A DNA stretch of 64,000 bases from Acuticoccus sp039034015 (GTDB lineage: Bacteria; Pseudomonadota; Alphaproteobacteria; Rhizobiales; Amorphaceae). A program made the translations under genes and the position numbers. The notes under the pieces were generated by a model, which saw only the letters and a list, made by a program, of their open reading frames with translations, was not told where the DNA came from and made no database searches. Position 1 is the first letter of the stretch, and each line of letters begins with the position of its first letter. This document shows, piece after piece, positions 50,168 to 59,503 of this stretch. The stretch is from assembly GCA_039034015.1 (NCBI GenBank), contig JBCCBM010000007.1, positions 1 to 64,000 on the forward strand, in the 5' to 3' direction.

Positions 50168-51352
50168 TTACACAACGAGCGGTCGCACCCGCACCCCGTG
50201 GCCACCAAACCCGCGCCGCACCACCCCCAATGTGGGCGCCGCCACAAGCTGCCCATCCACAAAAACCCCAGGCGCCTGGGGAATGGCAGGCCCAAACGCC
50301 ACCATCGGACAAGGCTGATCGCCAACTGGCGCCACCGTCACGACACGCGCCCCGTCGTTGGCGACCGCATACCGATTGTCAAAAGTGCCGCGCGCGCCCG
50401 GCGCAAGCGTGAGCGGCGTTTGCCCCCGCGCCTCCCGCCATAGCCGGAGCCAGACCGGCCCCACCTCGGCCACCGCGCCGCCAAGGGTGTGGCACCCACC
50501 GCCGGCGAGCCGCGCATCAAGCGCCACAACGGCCGAGAAGCGCGGCGTGCGCCCCCCCGCCCTCGCCGCAAGGTCCGAAAGCGCGCGCAGCCGCACCTCG
50601 TCCGGCGCAGCCAGCAGATTTTCGCGCGCGATATGCACCGCGCCCGCCCTGTCCACCCGCGCGCCCGCCACCAAGGTTGCCACCGCACTTTCTATGGCGC
50701 CGGAGGCGCGGGAGAGGTGCTGCGCCGACGCGTTGATGCGCGTGAGCGGCAGGCCCGCCGCCTCCAACGCCGGCAACAGCGCGCGGACCCGTGCGCGATC
50801 AAACCGCGGATCCGCGTTGGACGGGTCCTCAAACCACGCCACCCCCCGCGCACGAAGGGCCGCGCGGAGCGCCGCGCGCCGGACCGACAGGAAGGGCCGC
50901 ACCACGCGCACCCCGCCGACGTCGGCCACCGGGCGCATCGCCGACAGCCCCCGCAGCCCCGCCCCCCGGCCAAGGCGCATCAGGAACGTTTCGACCGCAT
51001 CATCAAGGGTGTGCGCCGTTGCAACGCTTGCGATCCCACGGGCGCGGGCGGCCTTGGCGAGCGCCGCATCGCGCGCGCCCCGCGCCCACGCCTGGAGAGA
51101 GCCGGACGGCGCGCCCTCTGCCCGCAAAAGCGCAAAGGCAAAGCCGTAGCGCGCGGCAAGGGCGGCGACGCCCGCTTGCTCGGTCTGCGCATCGCGAAGC
51201 CCATGATCGACGCAAAGGACCGTCGCTGCGATGCCATGCGCGTGCGCAAAAGCGATCAGCGCCATAGAATCTGCGCCGCCTGACACGGCGAGGGCGAGCG
51301 GCGCTTGAAGCAGCGATGGGTCGGCGCCCGACCAGTCGGGCAGAGCCGTCAA
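50168..51352 (-). CDS. tilS: tRNA(Ile)-lysidine synthetase TilS
   Basis: A 394-residue ATP-dependent enzyme that converts the wobble cytidine of tRNA-Ile2 to lysidine so it reads AUA. The PP-loop motif SGGADSM lies near residue 25, DHGLRDAQTEQA and ATAHTLDDAVETFLMRLGRGAG follow as expected. The C-terminal part is less conserved. The start overlaps the ybgF stop by 4 bp. Alanine/arginine-rich stretches reflect the high GC. Confidence 0.92.
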   Translation of the reverse strand: MTALPDWSGADPSLLQAPLALAVSGGADSMALIAFAHAHGIAATVLCVDHGLRDAQTEQAGVAALAARYGFAFALLRAEGAPSGSLQAWARGARDAALAKAARARGIASVATAHTLDDAVETFLMRLGRGAGLRGLSAMRPVADVGGVRVVRPFLSVRRAALRAALRARGVAWFEDPSNADPRFDRARVRALLPALEAAGLPLTRINASAQHLSRASGAIESAVATLVAGARVDRAGAVHIARENLLAAPDEVRLRALSDLAARAGGRTPRFSAVVALDARLAGGGCHTLGGAVAEVGPVWLRLWREARGQTPLTLAPGARGTFDNRYAVANDGARVVTVAPVGDQPCPMVAFGPAIPQAPGVFVDGQLVAAPTLGVVRRGFGGHGVRVRPLVV

Positions 51353-52164
51353 CCGCAGTTGGCCGTTTGCCGCTCACGCTCGGCGGCGGCCCGGAGATCG
51401 CGGTCAAGGTTGGGGTAGGCGCCCAAAAGCTCATCCAGCGACGAGCAGGCCGCCTCCCGCTCGCCAAGTCCGTTGAGCGCTGTGGAGAGGCGCAACAGGC
51501 TGGTGGGCGCCCGCGGATCGTTGGGGTCGGACGTGTAGTTTTCCAAAAACTGGTTGGCCGCGCCGCGAAAATCGCGCTGCGACAACAACGCTTCACCCAG
51601 CAAAAAGCGCGCTTCGTTGGCAACCGGGCCGGCGCGTTGTTCGGCGAGCACCGCGCGCGCCGCATCCGCCGCCATCGCATAGCGCCCCGACGCCTGAAGA
51701 TCGCGCACGCCCTGGAGCGAGCCGCTTTGGGTCGCTGGCGCCGCGCGCGCGGTGGTCGGCGCCGGGTTGTTGCCGCTCAGCGATGAGAGGTCGATGGGGC
51801 CGCTGCGAGCCGCCGGCGCTTCCGACCGGTCGCCAGGCGTTGCGGGGACGGTGCCCAGGGTGCGCGGCGGTGTGCCGGGGCCGGGGCGCGAAACGGCCGC
51901 CGGCGCCCCGTTGGCGAGCGCGGCTTCCATGCGGCGCAGCGCAAAGGTGAGCTGCTCCACCTGGCCGGTTAGCATGCGCACCTGGGCCTCCAGCTGGTCG
52001 AGGCGCACTTGTGTGTCGTCGGGTTTATCATCCCCGCTCAAAAAGCCGGGCAGGAACCGGTTTTGCACCGGGACAACCGCCGAGGGCGCCTCCGCGGGGG
52101 GAACCGGCGAGAGCGCGGCCGCAGGCGTTGCCCAAAGACACACAACGAGACAAAGGCGAAGCAT
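51349..52164 (-). CDS. ybgF: Tol-Pal system protein YbgF (CpoB)
   Basis: A 271-residue periplasmic protein that tunes peptidoglycan synthesis with outer-membrane constriction. It has a signal peptide (cleavage near AAA-L), an N-terminal coiled coil that drives trimerisation (about 55-90, RLDQLEAQVRMLTGQVEQL), a proline-rich linker, and a C-terminal TPR domain (about 150-271, with YAMAADAARAVLAEQ and GEALLSQRDFRGAANQFLENY as repeats). I start it at the ATG at 52164, where GAGGG lies upstream and the signal peptide begins. Confidence 0.9.
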   Translation of the reverse strand: MLRLCLVVCLWATPAAALSPVPPAEAPSAVVPVQNRFLPGFLSGDDKPDDTQVRLDQLEAQVRMLTGQVEQLTFALRRMEAALANGAPAAVSRPGPGTPPRTLGTVPATPGDRSEAPAARSGPIDLSSLSGNNPAPTTARAAPATQSGSLQGVRDLQASGRYAMAADAARAVLAEQRAGPVANEARFLLGEALLSQRDFRGAANQFLENYTSDPNDPRAPTSLLRLSTALNGLGEREAACSSLDELLGAYPNLDRDLRAAAERERQTANCG

Positions 52165-52254
52165 GGCAAAACCCTCGCATCGCGACGAAACACCGCGCCA
52201 GCCTATAGCCGACCCCCGCCCCTGACGGAACGGCAAAATGCGCGCCGCCTGAAT

Positions 52255-52722
52255 TCAGCCGCCGGCAAGCACCGTCACCGCGCGCCGGTTCTGCTGCCAG
52301 CACTGCTCGGCATCACACACCGACACCGGCCGCTCCTTGCCGAACGACAGCGTGCGCACGCGGTTGGCCGGCACGCCGCGGCTCACGAGGTAGGATTTTG
52401 CCGCCGCCGCCCGCCGGGCCGAGAGCGCAATGTTATATTCGCGCGTGCCCCGCTCGTCCGCGTGGCCCTCCATGGTGACCTGGTAGCGCCCGTAGCGCGC
52501 GAGCCACGCCGCCTGGCGGTCAAGCACACCCGCCGCAGAGGGCGTGATGCTGGACGAATCCACGGGGAAGAGCACACGGTCCCCCACCGATTGCATGAAT
52601 TCCTGCGGGGAGCCGGGCGTTGCCGCGCCCGAGACCGTTTCGGCCGGGGTTTTCGCGCACGCCGCCAGCACAAGGCAAAGGCCGACAAAGGCCACAACGC
52701 GGCCAAGAACACTCAGAACCAT
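52255..52722 (-). CDS. pal: Peptidoglycan-associated lipoprotein Pal
   Basis: A 155-residue outer-membrane lipoprotein that binds meso-DAP in peptidoglycan and TolB. The lipobox LAAC gives lipidated Cys22. The OmpA-like domain includes VTMEGHADERGTREYN, with the peptidoglycan-binding Asp and Arg, and ALSARRAAAAKSYL. The ATG at 52722 has GGAG at a good distance. A free cysteine pair (CDAEQC) near the C-terminus probably forms a disulfide. Confidence 0.95.
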   Translation of the reverse strand: MVLSVLGRVVAFVGLCLVLAACAKTPAETVSGAATPGSPQEFMQSVGDRVLFPVDSSSITPSAAGVLDRQAAWLARYGRYQVTMEGHADERGTREYNIALSARRAAAAKSYLVSRGVPANRVRTLSFGKERPVSVCDAEQCWQQNRRAVTVLAGG

Positions 52723-52859
52723 CACACTACTCCGATGGATTTTGTTGGCGCTGAAGGGGCCGGCGCAGCGCTCGCCTGTTCGTTAAACCCTTGCGGTTAA
52801 TGCGCCATTAGCGCGCCCCGTCAACCAAGGACCGCACGCTCGCATCTTCGTGATCGCCC

Positions 52860-54164
52860 TCACGGCCGCGTCGGAGACCAGGCCGGATCCGACGCCATCG
52901 TCGGCGTCGACAGCCGCCGCTCGTTCCGCCCGGTGATGTCGACGCTGTAAAGGTTCGCCCCGCCGGACGCGCCGCCGCTCTCGCGGAAAAAGGCAATCAC
53001 CCGGCCGTTGGGCGCAAAGGTCGGCCCCTCATTGTGAAAGCCCGTGGTAAGGAGCCGCTCGCCTGACCCATCCGGCGCCATCACACCGATGGAAAACCGC
53101 CCGCCCGACTGTTTGGTGAAGGCAATGAGGTCCCCCCGCGGCGACCACACCGGCGTCGAATACCGCCCATTGCCAAACGAAATGCGCGTTGCCTGCCCGC
53201 CGCTCGCGGACATGACATAAAGCTGTTGGCTCCCCCCACGGTCGCTCTCAAACACAATCTGACGTCCGTCGGGGGAGTAGGAGGGCGCGGTGTCGATGGC
53301 CGAGGTTTGCGTGAGCCGGCGGAGCTGGCGGGAGCCAAGATCCATATCAAAAATGTTGGCGTTGGCGCCCTCTTGCAGGCTCATCACCACGCGCCGCCCA
53401 TCGGGCGAAAAGCGCGGCGCAAAGCTCATATTGTCAAAATTGCCCAGAACCTGCCGCTGCCCCGTCTCAACGTTCAGCACAAAGACCTGCGGCTGGTTCC
53501 CCTCATAGCTCATATAGGTGATCGTCTGCCCGGCCGGCGAAAACCGCGGCGTCAACACAAGGCTGCGCCCATCGGTCAGGTATTTGAGGTTCGCCCCATC
53601 CTGATCCATGATCGCAAGACGCTTTACACGGGCGTTCTTTGGGCCAGTCTCCGAGACGAACACCACGCGTGTGTCGAAATAACCTTTTTCGCCCGTCAGC
53701 CGTTCGTAGATCGCATCAGAAATAATGTGCGCGACGCGGCGCCAATTCTGTGGCTCGGTGAAAAACTGCCGGCCCACCACCTGGGCCTCCTGGAGCGGAT
53801 CCCAAAGGCGAAATTCCACGCGCAGCCGGTTGCCGCCCTCGCGCACGACTTGGCCCGAGACCACCGCCTCCGCGCCAATCGCCCGCCAGTCCGGAAAGCG
53901 CGGCACATTGGCCGTCCCCAACACGGCGTTGATGAAGGCGGCACGGTCCACGGCGCGGAAAAGGCCGGAGCCGATGAGGTTCCCCTCAATGACCTGCGCA
54001 ATGTCGAGCCCCATGCGCGGCTCGACCCCTTGCGCGGTCTCAAACGCGGGAAGCGCGATGGGAAGGGGCCGCACCTGCCCCTCCGTCACATCGATGGACA
54101 CAAGGGCCTTTGCCGGGATGGCAACCGCCACGAGAAGGGCGGCGAGAAGAACGCGAAAAACCAT
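52860..54164 (-). CDS. tolB: Tol-Pal system protein TolB
   Basis: A 434-residue periplasmic beta-propeller protein that links Pal to TolA. It has a signal peptide (ending AKALV), an N-terminal alpha/beta domain with RVAHIISDAIYERLTGEKGYF, and a six-bladed propeller whose repeats show FSPDGRRVV, YSPDGRQIVF and APNGRVIAF. The start at 54164 overlaps the tolA stop; the open frame upstream lies inside tolA. Confidence 0.95.
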   Translation of the reverse strand: MVFRVLLAALLVAVAIPAKALVSIDVTEGQVRPLPIALPAFETAQGVEPRMGLDIAQVIEGNLIGSGLFRAVDRAAFINAVLGTANVPRFPDWRAIGAEAVVSGQVVREGGNRLRVEFRLWDPLQEAQVVGRQFFTEPQNWRRVAHIISDAIYERLTGEKGYFDTRVVFVSETGPKNARVKRLAIMDQDGANLKYLTDGRSLVLTPRFSPAGQTITYMSYEGNQPQVFVLNVETGQRQVLGNFDNMSFAPRFSPDGRRVVMSLQEGANANIFDMDLGSRQLRRLTQTSAIDTAPSYSPDGRQIVFESDRGGSQQLYVMSASGGQATRISFGNGRYSTPVWSPRGDLIAFTKQSGGRFSIGVMAPDGSGERLLTTGFHNEGPTFAPNGRVIAFFRESGGASGGANLYSVDITGRNERRLSTPTMASDPAWSPTRP

Positions 54165-55096
54165 CAGAACAACTGCCTCGGGTCGAAGGTCACTTGGACG
54201 TCCTTCCAGGACGCATATTTTTGCGGCGGAAGCGTGTAGGGCTGGCACTGCAAGACCGCCCGCCGCGCCGCATCCGCGGCCACCTCAAAGAGCCGGCCGG
54301 GGTTGTCATCCACACGGTCGATGTTGACCACCGACCCATCGAGCGCGAGCCGAATTTGCACCGCCACCACGAGCGGCGCCCCGTTCGCGACCCCCACAGG
54401 CGGGTTCCAACAGGCCTGCATCTGTTGGCGCAGGGAATCCTTTTCCGACAGCGTCAGCTCCGCATTTGCCCGCCCATCCCGGCTCCCCAGCGAGGCTTGC
54501 GCGGCGCCAAGGTTGCCGCCCTGCCCATCGGTCCGGTTGATGAGCTGCGACAGGCGATCTGCATTAAACGCCTCCTCAGACCGCGCCTCCCGGGCCGCCT
54601 CCCGCCGCGGTGGGGGCGTCGGCTTGCGGTTCGGCACAACGCTTGAGGGCACAAACGTCTCGGCCGCCTCCGCAGGCTCGCTCACCGGCTCTTCGGGCGC
54701 TGCCTCCTCCGGTTGAAGGGCGGCAACCTCAGTCTCGCTCTCGGAGGGGGTGGCTTCTTGGGGCTCTGGCGCGCCTTCCGGCTCGGGCGCTGTGCTTTCG
54801 GCCGTGTCCCGCGCGGTTTCGGTTTGGGCAATCTCGTCGGACGGGCGCTCGGTGGCGCCTGGGCTCTCGTCCGCGGCGGCCTCCGTCTCAACCGTCTCTT
54901 CGGCCGGTGTCTCCACCACCTCTTCGGCGCGCTCATCGCCCACGGTGAGGTCGGTCTCCTCCGCCACCGTCACAATCTCCACCGGGAGCGCGGCAACGGC
55001 CGCCGTCTCCAGCGCATCAGGGCTTTCCAGCCGCACAATCAGCGCGACCAGGATCATAAGATGCACAATCGCAGAGACGAGGAGCGCGGCATTCAC
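54164..55096 (-). CDS. tolA: Tol-Pal system protein TolA
   Basis: A 310-residue inner-membrane protein that spans the periplasm and transmits force from TolQR. One TM helix lies at the N-terminus (about 5-23). A long, strongly acidic and proline-containing region follows (about 45-170), unlike the Ala/Lys-rich helix of E. coli TolA. The C-terminal globular domain is of the TonB type (about 215-310, QACWNPPVGVANG, VVAVQIRLALDG and ADAARRAVLQCQPY). It overlaps tolR by 4 bp and tolB by 1 bp. Confidence 0.88.
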   Translation of the reverse strand: MNAALLVSAIVHLMILVALIVRLESPDALETAAVAALPVEIVTVAEETDLTVGDERAEEVVETPAEETVETEAAADESPGATERPSDEIAQTETARDTAESTAPEPEGAPEPQEATPSESETEVAALQPEEAAPEEPVSEPAEAAETFVPSSVVPNRKPTPPPRREAAREARSEEAFNADRLSQLINRTDGQGGNLGAAQASLGSRDGRANAELTLSEKDSLRQQMQACWNPPVGVANGAPLVVAVQIRLALDGSVVNIDRVDDNPGRLFEVAADAARRAVLQCQPYTLPPQKYASWKDVQVTFDPRQLF

Positions 55097-55542
55097 CGGG
55101 AACTTTCCTCCACCGTCACAAGGCCGATGCGGCGAAAGCCGGCGCGGTTGAGCCGCCCCATGACCTGCATGATCGCGCCATAGTTGGTGGTGGTGTCCCC
55201 GCGCACCAGGATGCGCTCCTCATAGCCAGCGGCCGCCACCGCCTCGAGCCGGGCAATCAGATCGTCGATCGCAATCTCCGCCTCTTGCAAGAACACCGTG
55301 CCATCGGCGGTGATGGAGACCGTCAAAGGGTCCACATCGCCTTCCAGCGGCTTTGCCTGGGTTTCGGGCAAATCGATGGGGACGCCCACCGTGAGGAGCG
55401 GCGCCGAGACCATAAAGATGATCAAGAGCACAAGCATGACGTCGACGAACGGCGTCACATTGATCTCGGCAATGGGCTGGTAGCGCTTTGTGCGGCGCCC
55501 TCTGCGGCCCCCGCCGCCGGGGCCCATGGCGGACATGCCCAT
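55093..55542 (-). CDS. tolR: Tol-Pal system protein TolR
   Basis: A 149-residue ExbD/TolR-family protein with one TM helix (about 30-52) and a periplasmic domain. The helix starts INVTPFVDVMLVLLIIF; Asp34 is the conserved residue that takes part in proton flow with TolQ. The N-terminus is Gly/Arg-rich and cytoplasmic. The gene lies 9 bp after tolQ and overlaps tolA by 4 bp. Confidence 0.95.
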   Translation of the reverse strand: MGMSAMGPGGGGRRGRRTKRYQPIAEINVTPFVDVMLVLLIIFMVSAPLLTVGVPIDLPETQAKPLEGDVDPLTVSITADGTVFLQEAEIAIDDLIARLEAVAAAGYEERILVRGDTTTNYGAIMQVMGRLNRAGFRRIGLVTVEESSR

Positions 55543-55551
55543 CAGACCCTC

Positions 55552-56310
55552 CTACAAACGCTCGTCAATCTCGCGGGACAGGATCGCCAAAAACTCGTCC
55601 GCAAAGCCTTCCATCTGCTGGGTGAGGCGCGCCACATCGCTTGCGAGCTTGTTGTAAAAGATGGTGGCGGGGATCGCGGCCAAAAGGCCAAGCGCGGTCG
55701 CAAGAAGCGCCTCCGCAATCCCCGGCGCCACCACCGCAAGGTTCGTGCTCTCAGACGCGGCAATTGCCTGGAACGAGGTCATGATCCCCCAGACCGTCCC
55801 GAAAAGGCCGATGAAGGGCGCCGCCGAGCCTGTGGAGGCGAGCACCATCAGCCCCTTTTCCATCTCCTCGCCTTCGCGCGACAGCGTCATCGTCATCGTG
55901 CGGTCGATGCGCTGGGCAAGGGTGGTGAGCGCGGGCCGGTCGCCCTCGTGGGAGCGCTTCCACTCGCGCATCGCGGACACGAAGATCGCGGTCAGCCCAT
56001 CAGCGTCCTTGTCTGACTTTTCGGCATAAAGCTCTTCCAGCGATTGGCCGGACCAGAACTCGTCCTCAAAGGCGGTCATGCGCGATTTGAAGCGGCGGAA
56101 CGCGATCACCTTGTACAAGATGATGCCCCAGCACCACACCGAGGCGAGCACCAGACCAATCATCACCACCTTGACGATGAGCTGGGCTTCCAAGAACAGC
56201 GCCCAGAGGGAAAACTCTTTCGGCCCCTCAAGGGATGCGCTGGTGACCTCCTGCGCATTCGCAGGCGTGATCACAAAAAGGTCGAGGACGGGGGCGGCGT
56301 ACTCAAGCAT
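55552..56310 (-). CDS. tolQ: Tol-Pal system protein TolQ
   Basis: A 252-residue MotA/TolQ/ExbB-family proton-channel protein with three TM helices. The first is near residue 35-60 (LIVKVVMIGLVLASVW), and the second and third carry GSAAPFIGLFGTVWGIM and IAEALLATALGLLAAIPA, the conserved core of the family. Together with TolR it drives TolA by the proton gradient. The start is taken as the ATG at 56310; a longer frame reaching 56325 lacks any better site. Confidence 0.95.
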   Translation of the reverse strand: MLEYAAPVLDLFVITPANAQEVTSASLEGPKEFSLWALFLEAQLIVKVVMIGLVLASVWCWGIILYKVIAFRRFKSRMTAFEDEFWSGQSLEELYAEKSDKDADGLTAIFVSAMREWKRSHEGDRPALTTLAQRIDRTMTMTLSREGEEMEKGLMVLASTGSAAPFIGLFGTVWGIMTSFQAIAASESTNLAVVAPGIAEALLATALGLLAAIPATIFYNKLASDVARLTQQMEGFADEFLAILSREIDERL

Positions 56311-56404
56311 ACAAGGTCCGGGCAAAGCGTTTGGCCGTCATTGGCGCTCGACTTAACCCGATTGTTCCAATTGCAAAACCCCGGCCGCCCGCGGAAGTCG
56401 CGCC

Positions 56405-56791
56405 TCAGCCCCCCGAAAGCGCCGCCCGCAGCTGAGCGCTTGGCCGAACGGGCCGCCCGCGCCCATCAATGAGGCAAAGTTCGACACTCGCGCGGCACAG
56501 CACCGCCTCCCCCCGCAAAACGGTTTGATCGATGGTGGCGCTTGCCCGCATCCCCCGCGGCGTCGCGGTGACCGTCAAAAGATCATCGATCAGCGCGGGG
56601 CCGTGGAACGACACCGTCATGTCACGGATCGTAAAGTAGCGGTCCTCGGCGGCGAGCGCACTGTGGTCGAGCCCGCGCTCACGCAACAATTCTGTCCGCC
56701 CGCGCTCCAAAAAGCGGATGAACGCGCCGTGGTAGACGCGGCCCGTGAAGTCAGTGTCTTCGAAATAAACGCGGACGGTGTGCCTTGTCAT
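56405..56791 (-). CDS. ybgC: Tol-Pal-associated acyl-CoA thioesterase YbgC
   Basis: A 128-residue hotdog-fold thioesterase that heads the tol-pal cluster in many proteobacteria. The catalytic Asp is in YFEDTDFTGRVYHGAF and the expected FLERGRTELLRERG follows. It hydrolyses short acyl-CoA or interacts with phospholipid enzymes; the exact role is unsettled. The ATG at 56791 overlaps the mutL stop (ATGA), and tolQ follows after 94 bp. Confidence 0.93.
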   Translation of the reverse strand: MTRHTVRVYFEDTDFTGRVYHGAFIRFLERGRTELLRERGLDHSALAAEDRYFTIRDMTVSFHGPALIDDLLTVTATPRGMRASATIDQTVLRGEAVLCRASVELCLIDGRGRPVRPSAQLRAALSGG

Positions 56792-58566
56792 CGGCGGTGG
56801 AACAGCCGCTCGATCTCGGCCTTTGTGAGGCGCACAAAGGTGGGCCGGCCGTGGTTGCATTGGCTGGCGGCGGGCGTCGTCTCAATTTGGCGAAGGAGCG
56901 TGTTCATCTCCTCCGCGGCCATGCGCCGGCCCGCCCGCACCGAGCCGTGGCACGCCATGGTGGCGGCCACATGGTCAAGCCGCGCGCCGAGCCGTTCGGT
57001 GCCCTCCCCTTCCGCAAGGTCGGCCGCCAGTGCCCGGATGAGCCCCGCCACATCAAACGTGCCGAGCGCGGCCGGCGTCTCGCGCACCACCACCGCGCCC
57101 GGCCCAAACCGCTCCACGAGAAGACCGAGCGCGGCAAATGCCTCCGCCGCGCCCTCCAATCGGTCCGCGTCCTCCGCCGACACCTCCACCACATCCGGGA
57201 TCAAGAGCCCCTGGGATTTTGGCGCGCCGGCGGAGGCCTTGAGCGCCTCATAAACAATGCGCTCGTGGGCGGCATGCTGGTCCACAATCACCATGCCGTC
57301 CTCAGTCTTTGCCAAAATGTAGGTGTCGGCCACCTGGCCAACCGCGGCACCCAGCGGATGGTCGGTGTTCACCGGCGCGCTGGGGCGCGCTTCGGGCGGC
57401 ATGGGCGCGGAAAGCCGAGGGCGCGCGGGGCCGGAAAAGGCCGCCCGCCGCTCCTGAAACCCGGTGGGCCGAGAAGCCTCCGCCGCATCGGCCTCAGAGA
57501 ACGAACGGTCGGGGGGGCGGAGCGCGGCAATGGCAGCGCCCGACACGGTCGCCGACGTGCGCGGCGCGGCCTCGGCAAGCGCACCGCGGATCGCCGAGAC
57601 GATTGCCCCGCGCACACCGGCGGCTTGCGAAAAGCGAACGTCGGCCTTTTGGGGGTGGACGTTCACATCCACCGTCTCGGGCGGGACGGCCACAAAAAGG
57701 ACGGCCGCCGGGTGCCGCCCGCCGGCCATCACATCGATGTAGCCCGCGCGAAGCGCCTGGGTGATCAACTTGTCCCGCACCAGGCGGCCGTTGACGAAGG
57801 TGTATTGATAGGCCCCCGTCGCCCGCCCGTCGGTGGGAAGGCCGAGAAGCCCGGAAAGCCGCACCCCTTCGCGCTCGGCCGCGAGCGGGATCGCCTCGGC
57901 GGCAAACGCCTCGCCCATGACGGCGCGCGCACGGTCAAGGGGGCCGCCGGCGGGGAAGCGCTGCGTGCGCCCGCCGTGGGTGTAGGTGAAGGCAACGTGG
58001 GGCGCGGCGAGCGCCAGGCGCTTTATGGTGTCGCCAAGGGCGGCCGCCTCCGTCCGCTCCGCCTTCAAGAATTTGCGCCGTGCGGGGGTGGCGAAGAAGA
58101 GATCCTCCACGCTCACCGTGGTGCCCCGCGCGCGGCCGGCGGGCGCCACGGGCGAGACGCGCCCGCCCACAACGCTGATCGTGGCCCCCGCGGCGCCCTC
58201 TTGGGCGGAGGCCACCGTGAGGCGGGAGACAGCGCCGATGGAGGGGAGCGCCTCGCCGCGAAAGCCCATGGTGGCGATGGCATCAAGGTCGGCAAGGGCC
58301 GCCACTTTGCTGGTGCAGTGGCGTGAGACGGCGAGCTCCAGCTCATCCGCCGCAATCCCCGCCCCATCGTCCGCCACGCGAAGGAGGGCAATGCCGGCCC
58401 CTTCGGCGGTGATGGTGAGGGTGGTGGCGCCCGCATCAAGCGCGTTTTCGATCAGCTCTTTGGCGACGGAGGCGGGGCGCTCTACCACCTCGCCGGCCGC
58501 GATCTTGTCGACGAGGCGATCGTCGAGCCGTTTGACGGCGGTGCGGGGCGGGCTGATCGTGTCCAT
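56788..58566 (-). CDS. mutL: DNA mismatch repair protein MutL
   Basis: A 592-residue MutL, the ATPase that couples mismatch recognition by MutS to strand removal. GHKL-family motifs are ELIENALDAGAT, VADDGAGI and FRGEALPSIGAVS near the N-terminus; a C-terminal dimerisation domain ends with HGRPTFVRLTKAEIERLF. The linker between is Pro/Ala-rich. I use the ATG at 58566; GTG at 58578 would add four residues. It is coupled to ybgC by a 4-bp overlap. Confidence 0.95.
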   Translation of the reverse strand: MDTISPPRTAVKRLDDRLVDKIAAGEVVERPASVAKELIENALDAGATTLTITAEGAGIALLRVADDGAGIAADELELAVSRHCTSKVAALADLDAIATMGFRGEALPSIGAVSRLTVASAQEGAAGATISVVGGRVSPVAPAGRARGTTVSVEDLFFATPARRKFLKAERTEAAALGDTIKRLALAAPHVAFTYTHGGRTQRFPAGGPLDRARAVMGEAFAAEAIPLAAEREGVRLSGLLGLPTDGRATGAYQYTFVNGRLVRDKLITQALRAGYIDVMAGGRHPAAVLFVAVPPETVDVNVHPQKADVRFSQAAGVRGAIVSAIRGALAEAAPRTSATVSGAAIAALRPPDRSFSEADAAEASRPTGFQERRAAFSGPARPRLSAPMPPEARPSAPVNTDHPLGAAVGQVADTYILAKTEDGMVIVDQHAAHERIVYEALKASAGAPKSQGLLIPDVVEVSAEDADRLEGAAEAFAALGLLVERFGPGAVVVRETPAALGTFDVAGLIRALAADLAEGEGTERLGARLDHVAATMACHGSVRAGRRMAAEEMNTLLRQIETTPAASQCNHGRPTFVRLTKAEIERLFHRR

Positions 58567-58666
58567 GGCGTTGGCCACGAATATGGGCTAGGGGGGCGCC
58601 AAAGAGAACGCCGAAGAGAATGGCTCCCCCGTTCTCCCCACCCCAGCGCCGCGACCGACACCCACC

Positions 58667-59503
58667 ATGATTGACGAACTCTCCGGCCTCTCGGCCATCC
58701 TGCCCGACTATGACGCCATCGTGTGTGACGTGTGGGGCGTGGTGCACAACGGCATTGCCCCCCACGCCGCCGCCGGCGAAGCGCTCACCAAGGCGCGGGC
58801 GGCGGGCGTTGCCGTCGTCCTCGTCACCAACGCGCCGCGCCCGTCCCCGTCGGTGATTGAGCAGCTTTTGCAAATCGGCGCGCCCGAAAGCGCCTATGAT
58901 CAGGTGGTCTCCTCCGGCGATGTGACGCGCCAAGCCATCATCGACGGCGGGTTTGCAACGCTCCACCACATCGGCCCCAAGCACGATCTGGTGCTGTTCG
59001 ATGATCTCGCCGCAACCCTCACCGAGACGCCCGCCGACGCCGACGCCATCGTCTGCACCGACCTTCGCACCAACGACGGCGTGCCGGAGGATTACCGGGC
59101 CGAACTCTCCGCCCTCGTGCCCCTCCAAAAGCCGTTTCTGTGCGGCAATCCTGACATTGTGGTCGAGCGCGGCGGCGACATTGTCTATTGCGGCGGCTCG
59201 CTTGCCAAAGTCTACGAGGACGCGGGCGGGTCCGCGCGCCAATTTGGCAAGCCCCACGCCCCGATTTACGAGATGGCCCTCAAAACCCTTGGCCATCCAA
59301 AGCGCGTGCTCGCCATTGGCGACGGGCTCCCCACCGACATTACCGGCGCCAACGCTCAAGGGTTTGATGTGCTCTTCATCACCGGCGGGATCCATGAGGC
59401 CGACCTTGGCGCCCACGGCGCGCCGGACCGGCAAAAGGTCGCCGATCGGCTGGCTGCGGAGGGGCTGACGGCACGGGCCTATATGCCGCGCCTTACGTGG
59501 TAG
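58667..59503 (+). CDS. TIGR01459-type HAD-like hydrolase
   Basis: A 278-residue HAD-superfamily phosphatase of the NagD-like, TIGR01459 subfamily common in alphaproteobacteria. Motif I is DAIVCDVWGVVHNG (a variant of DxDG with WG), motif II is VLVTNAPRPS, the Lys is in QFGKPHAPIYEMAL, and motif IV is AIGDGLPTDITGA. The substrate is unknown. The gene is divergent from mutL (100 bp between the starts) and overlaps ribF by 7 bp. Confidence 0.88.
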   Translation: MIDELSGLSAILPDYDAIVCDVWGVVHNGIAPHAAAGEALTKARAAGVAVVLVTNAPRPSPSVIEQLLQIGAPESAYDQVVSSGDVTRQAIIDGGFATLHHIGPKHDLVLFDDLAATLTETPADADAIVCTDLRTNDGVPEDYRAELSALVPLQKPFLCGNPDIVVERGGDIVYCGGSLAKVYEDAGGSARQFGKPHAPIYEMALKTLGHPKRVLAIGDGLPTDITGANAQGFDVLFITGGIHEADLGAHGAPDRQKVADRLAAEGLTARAYMPRLTW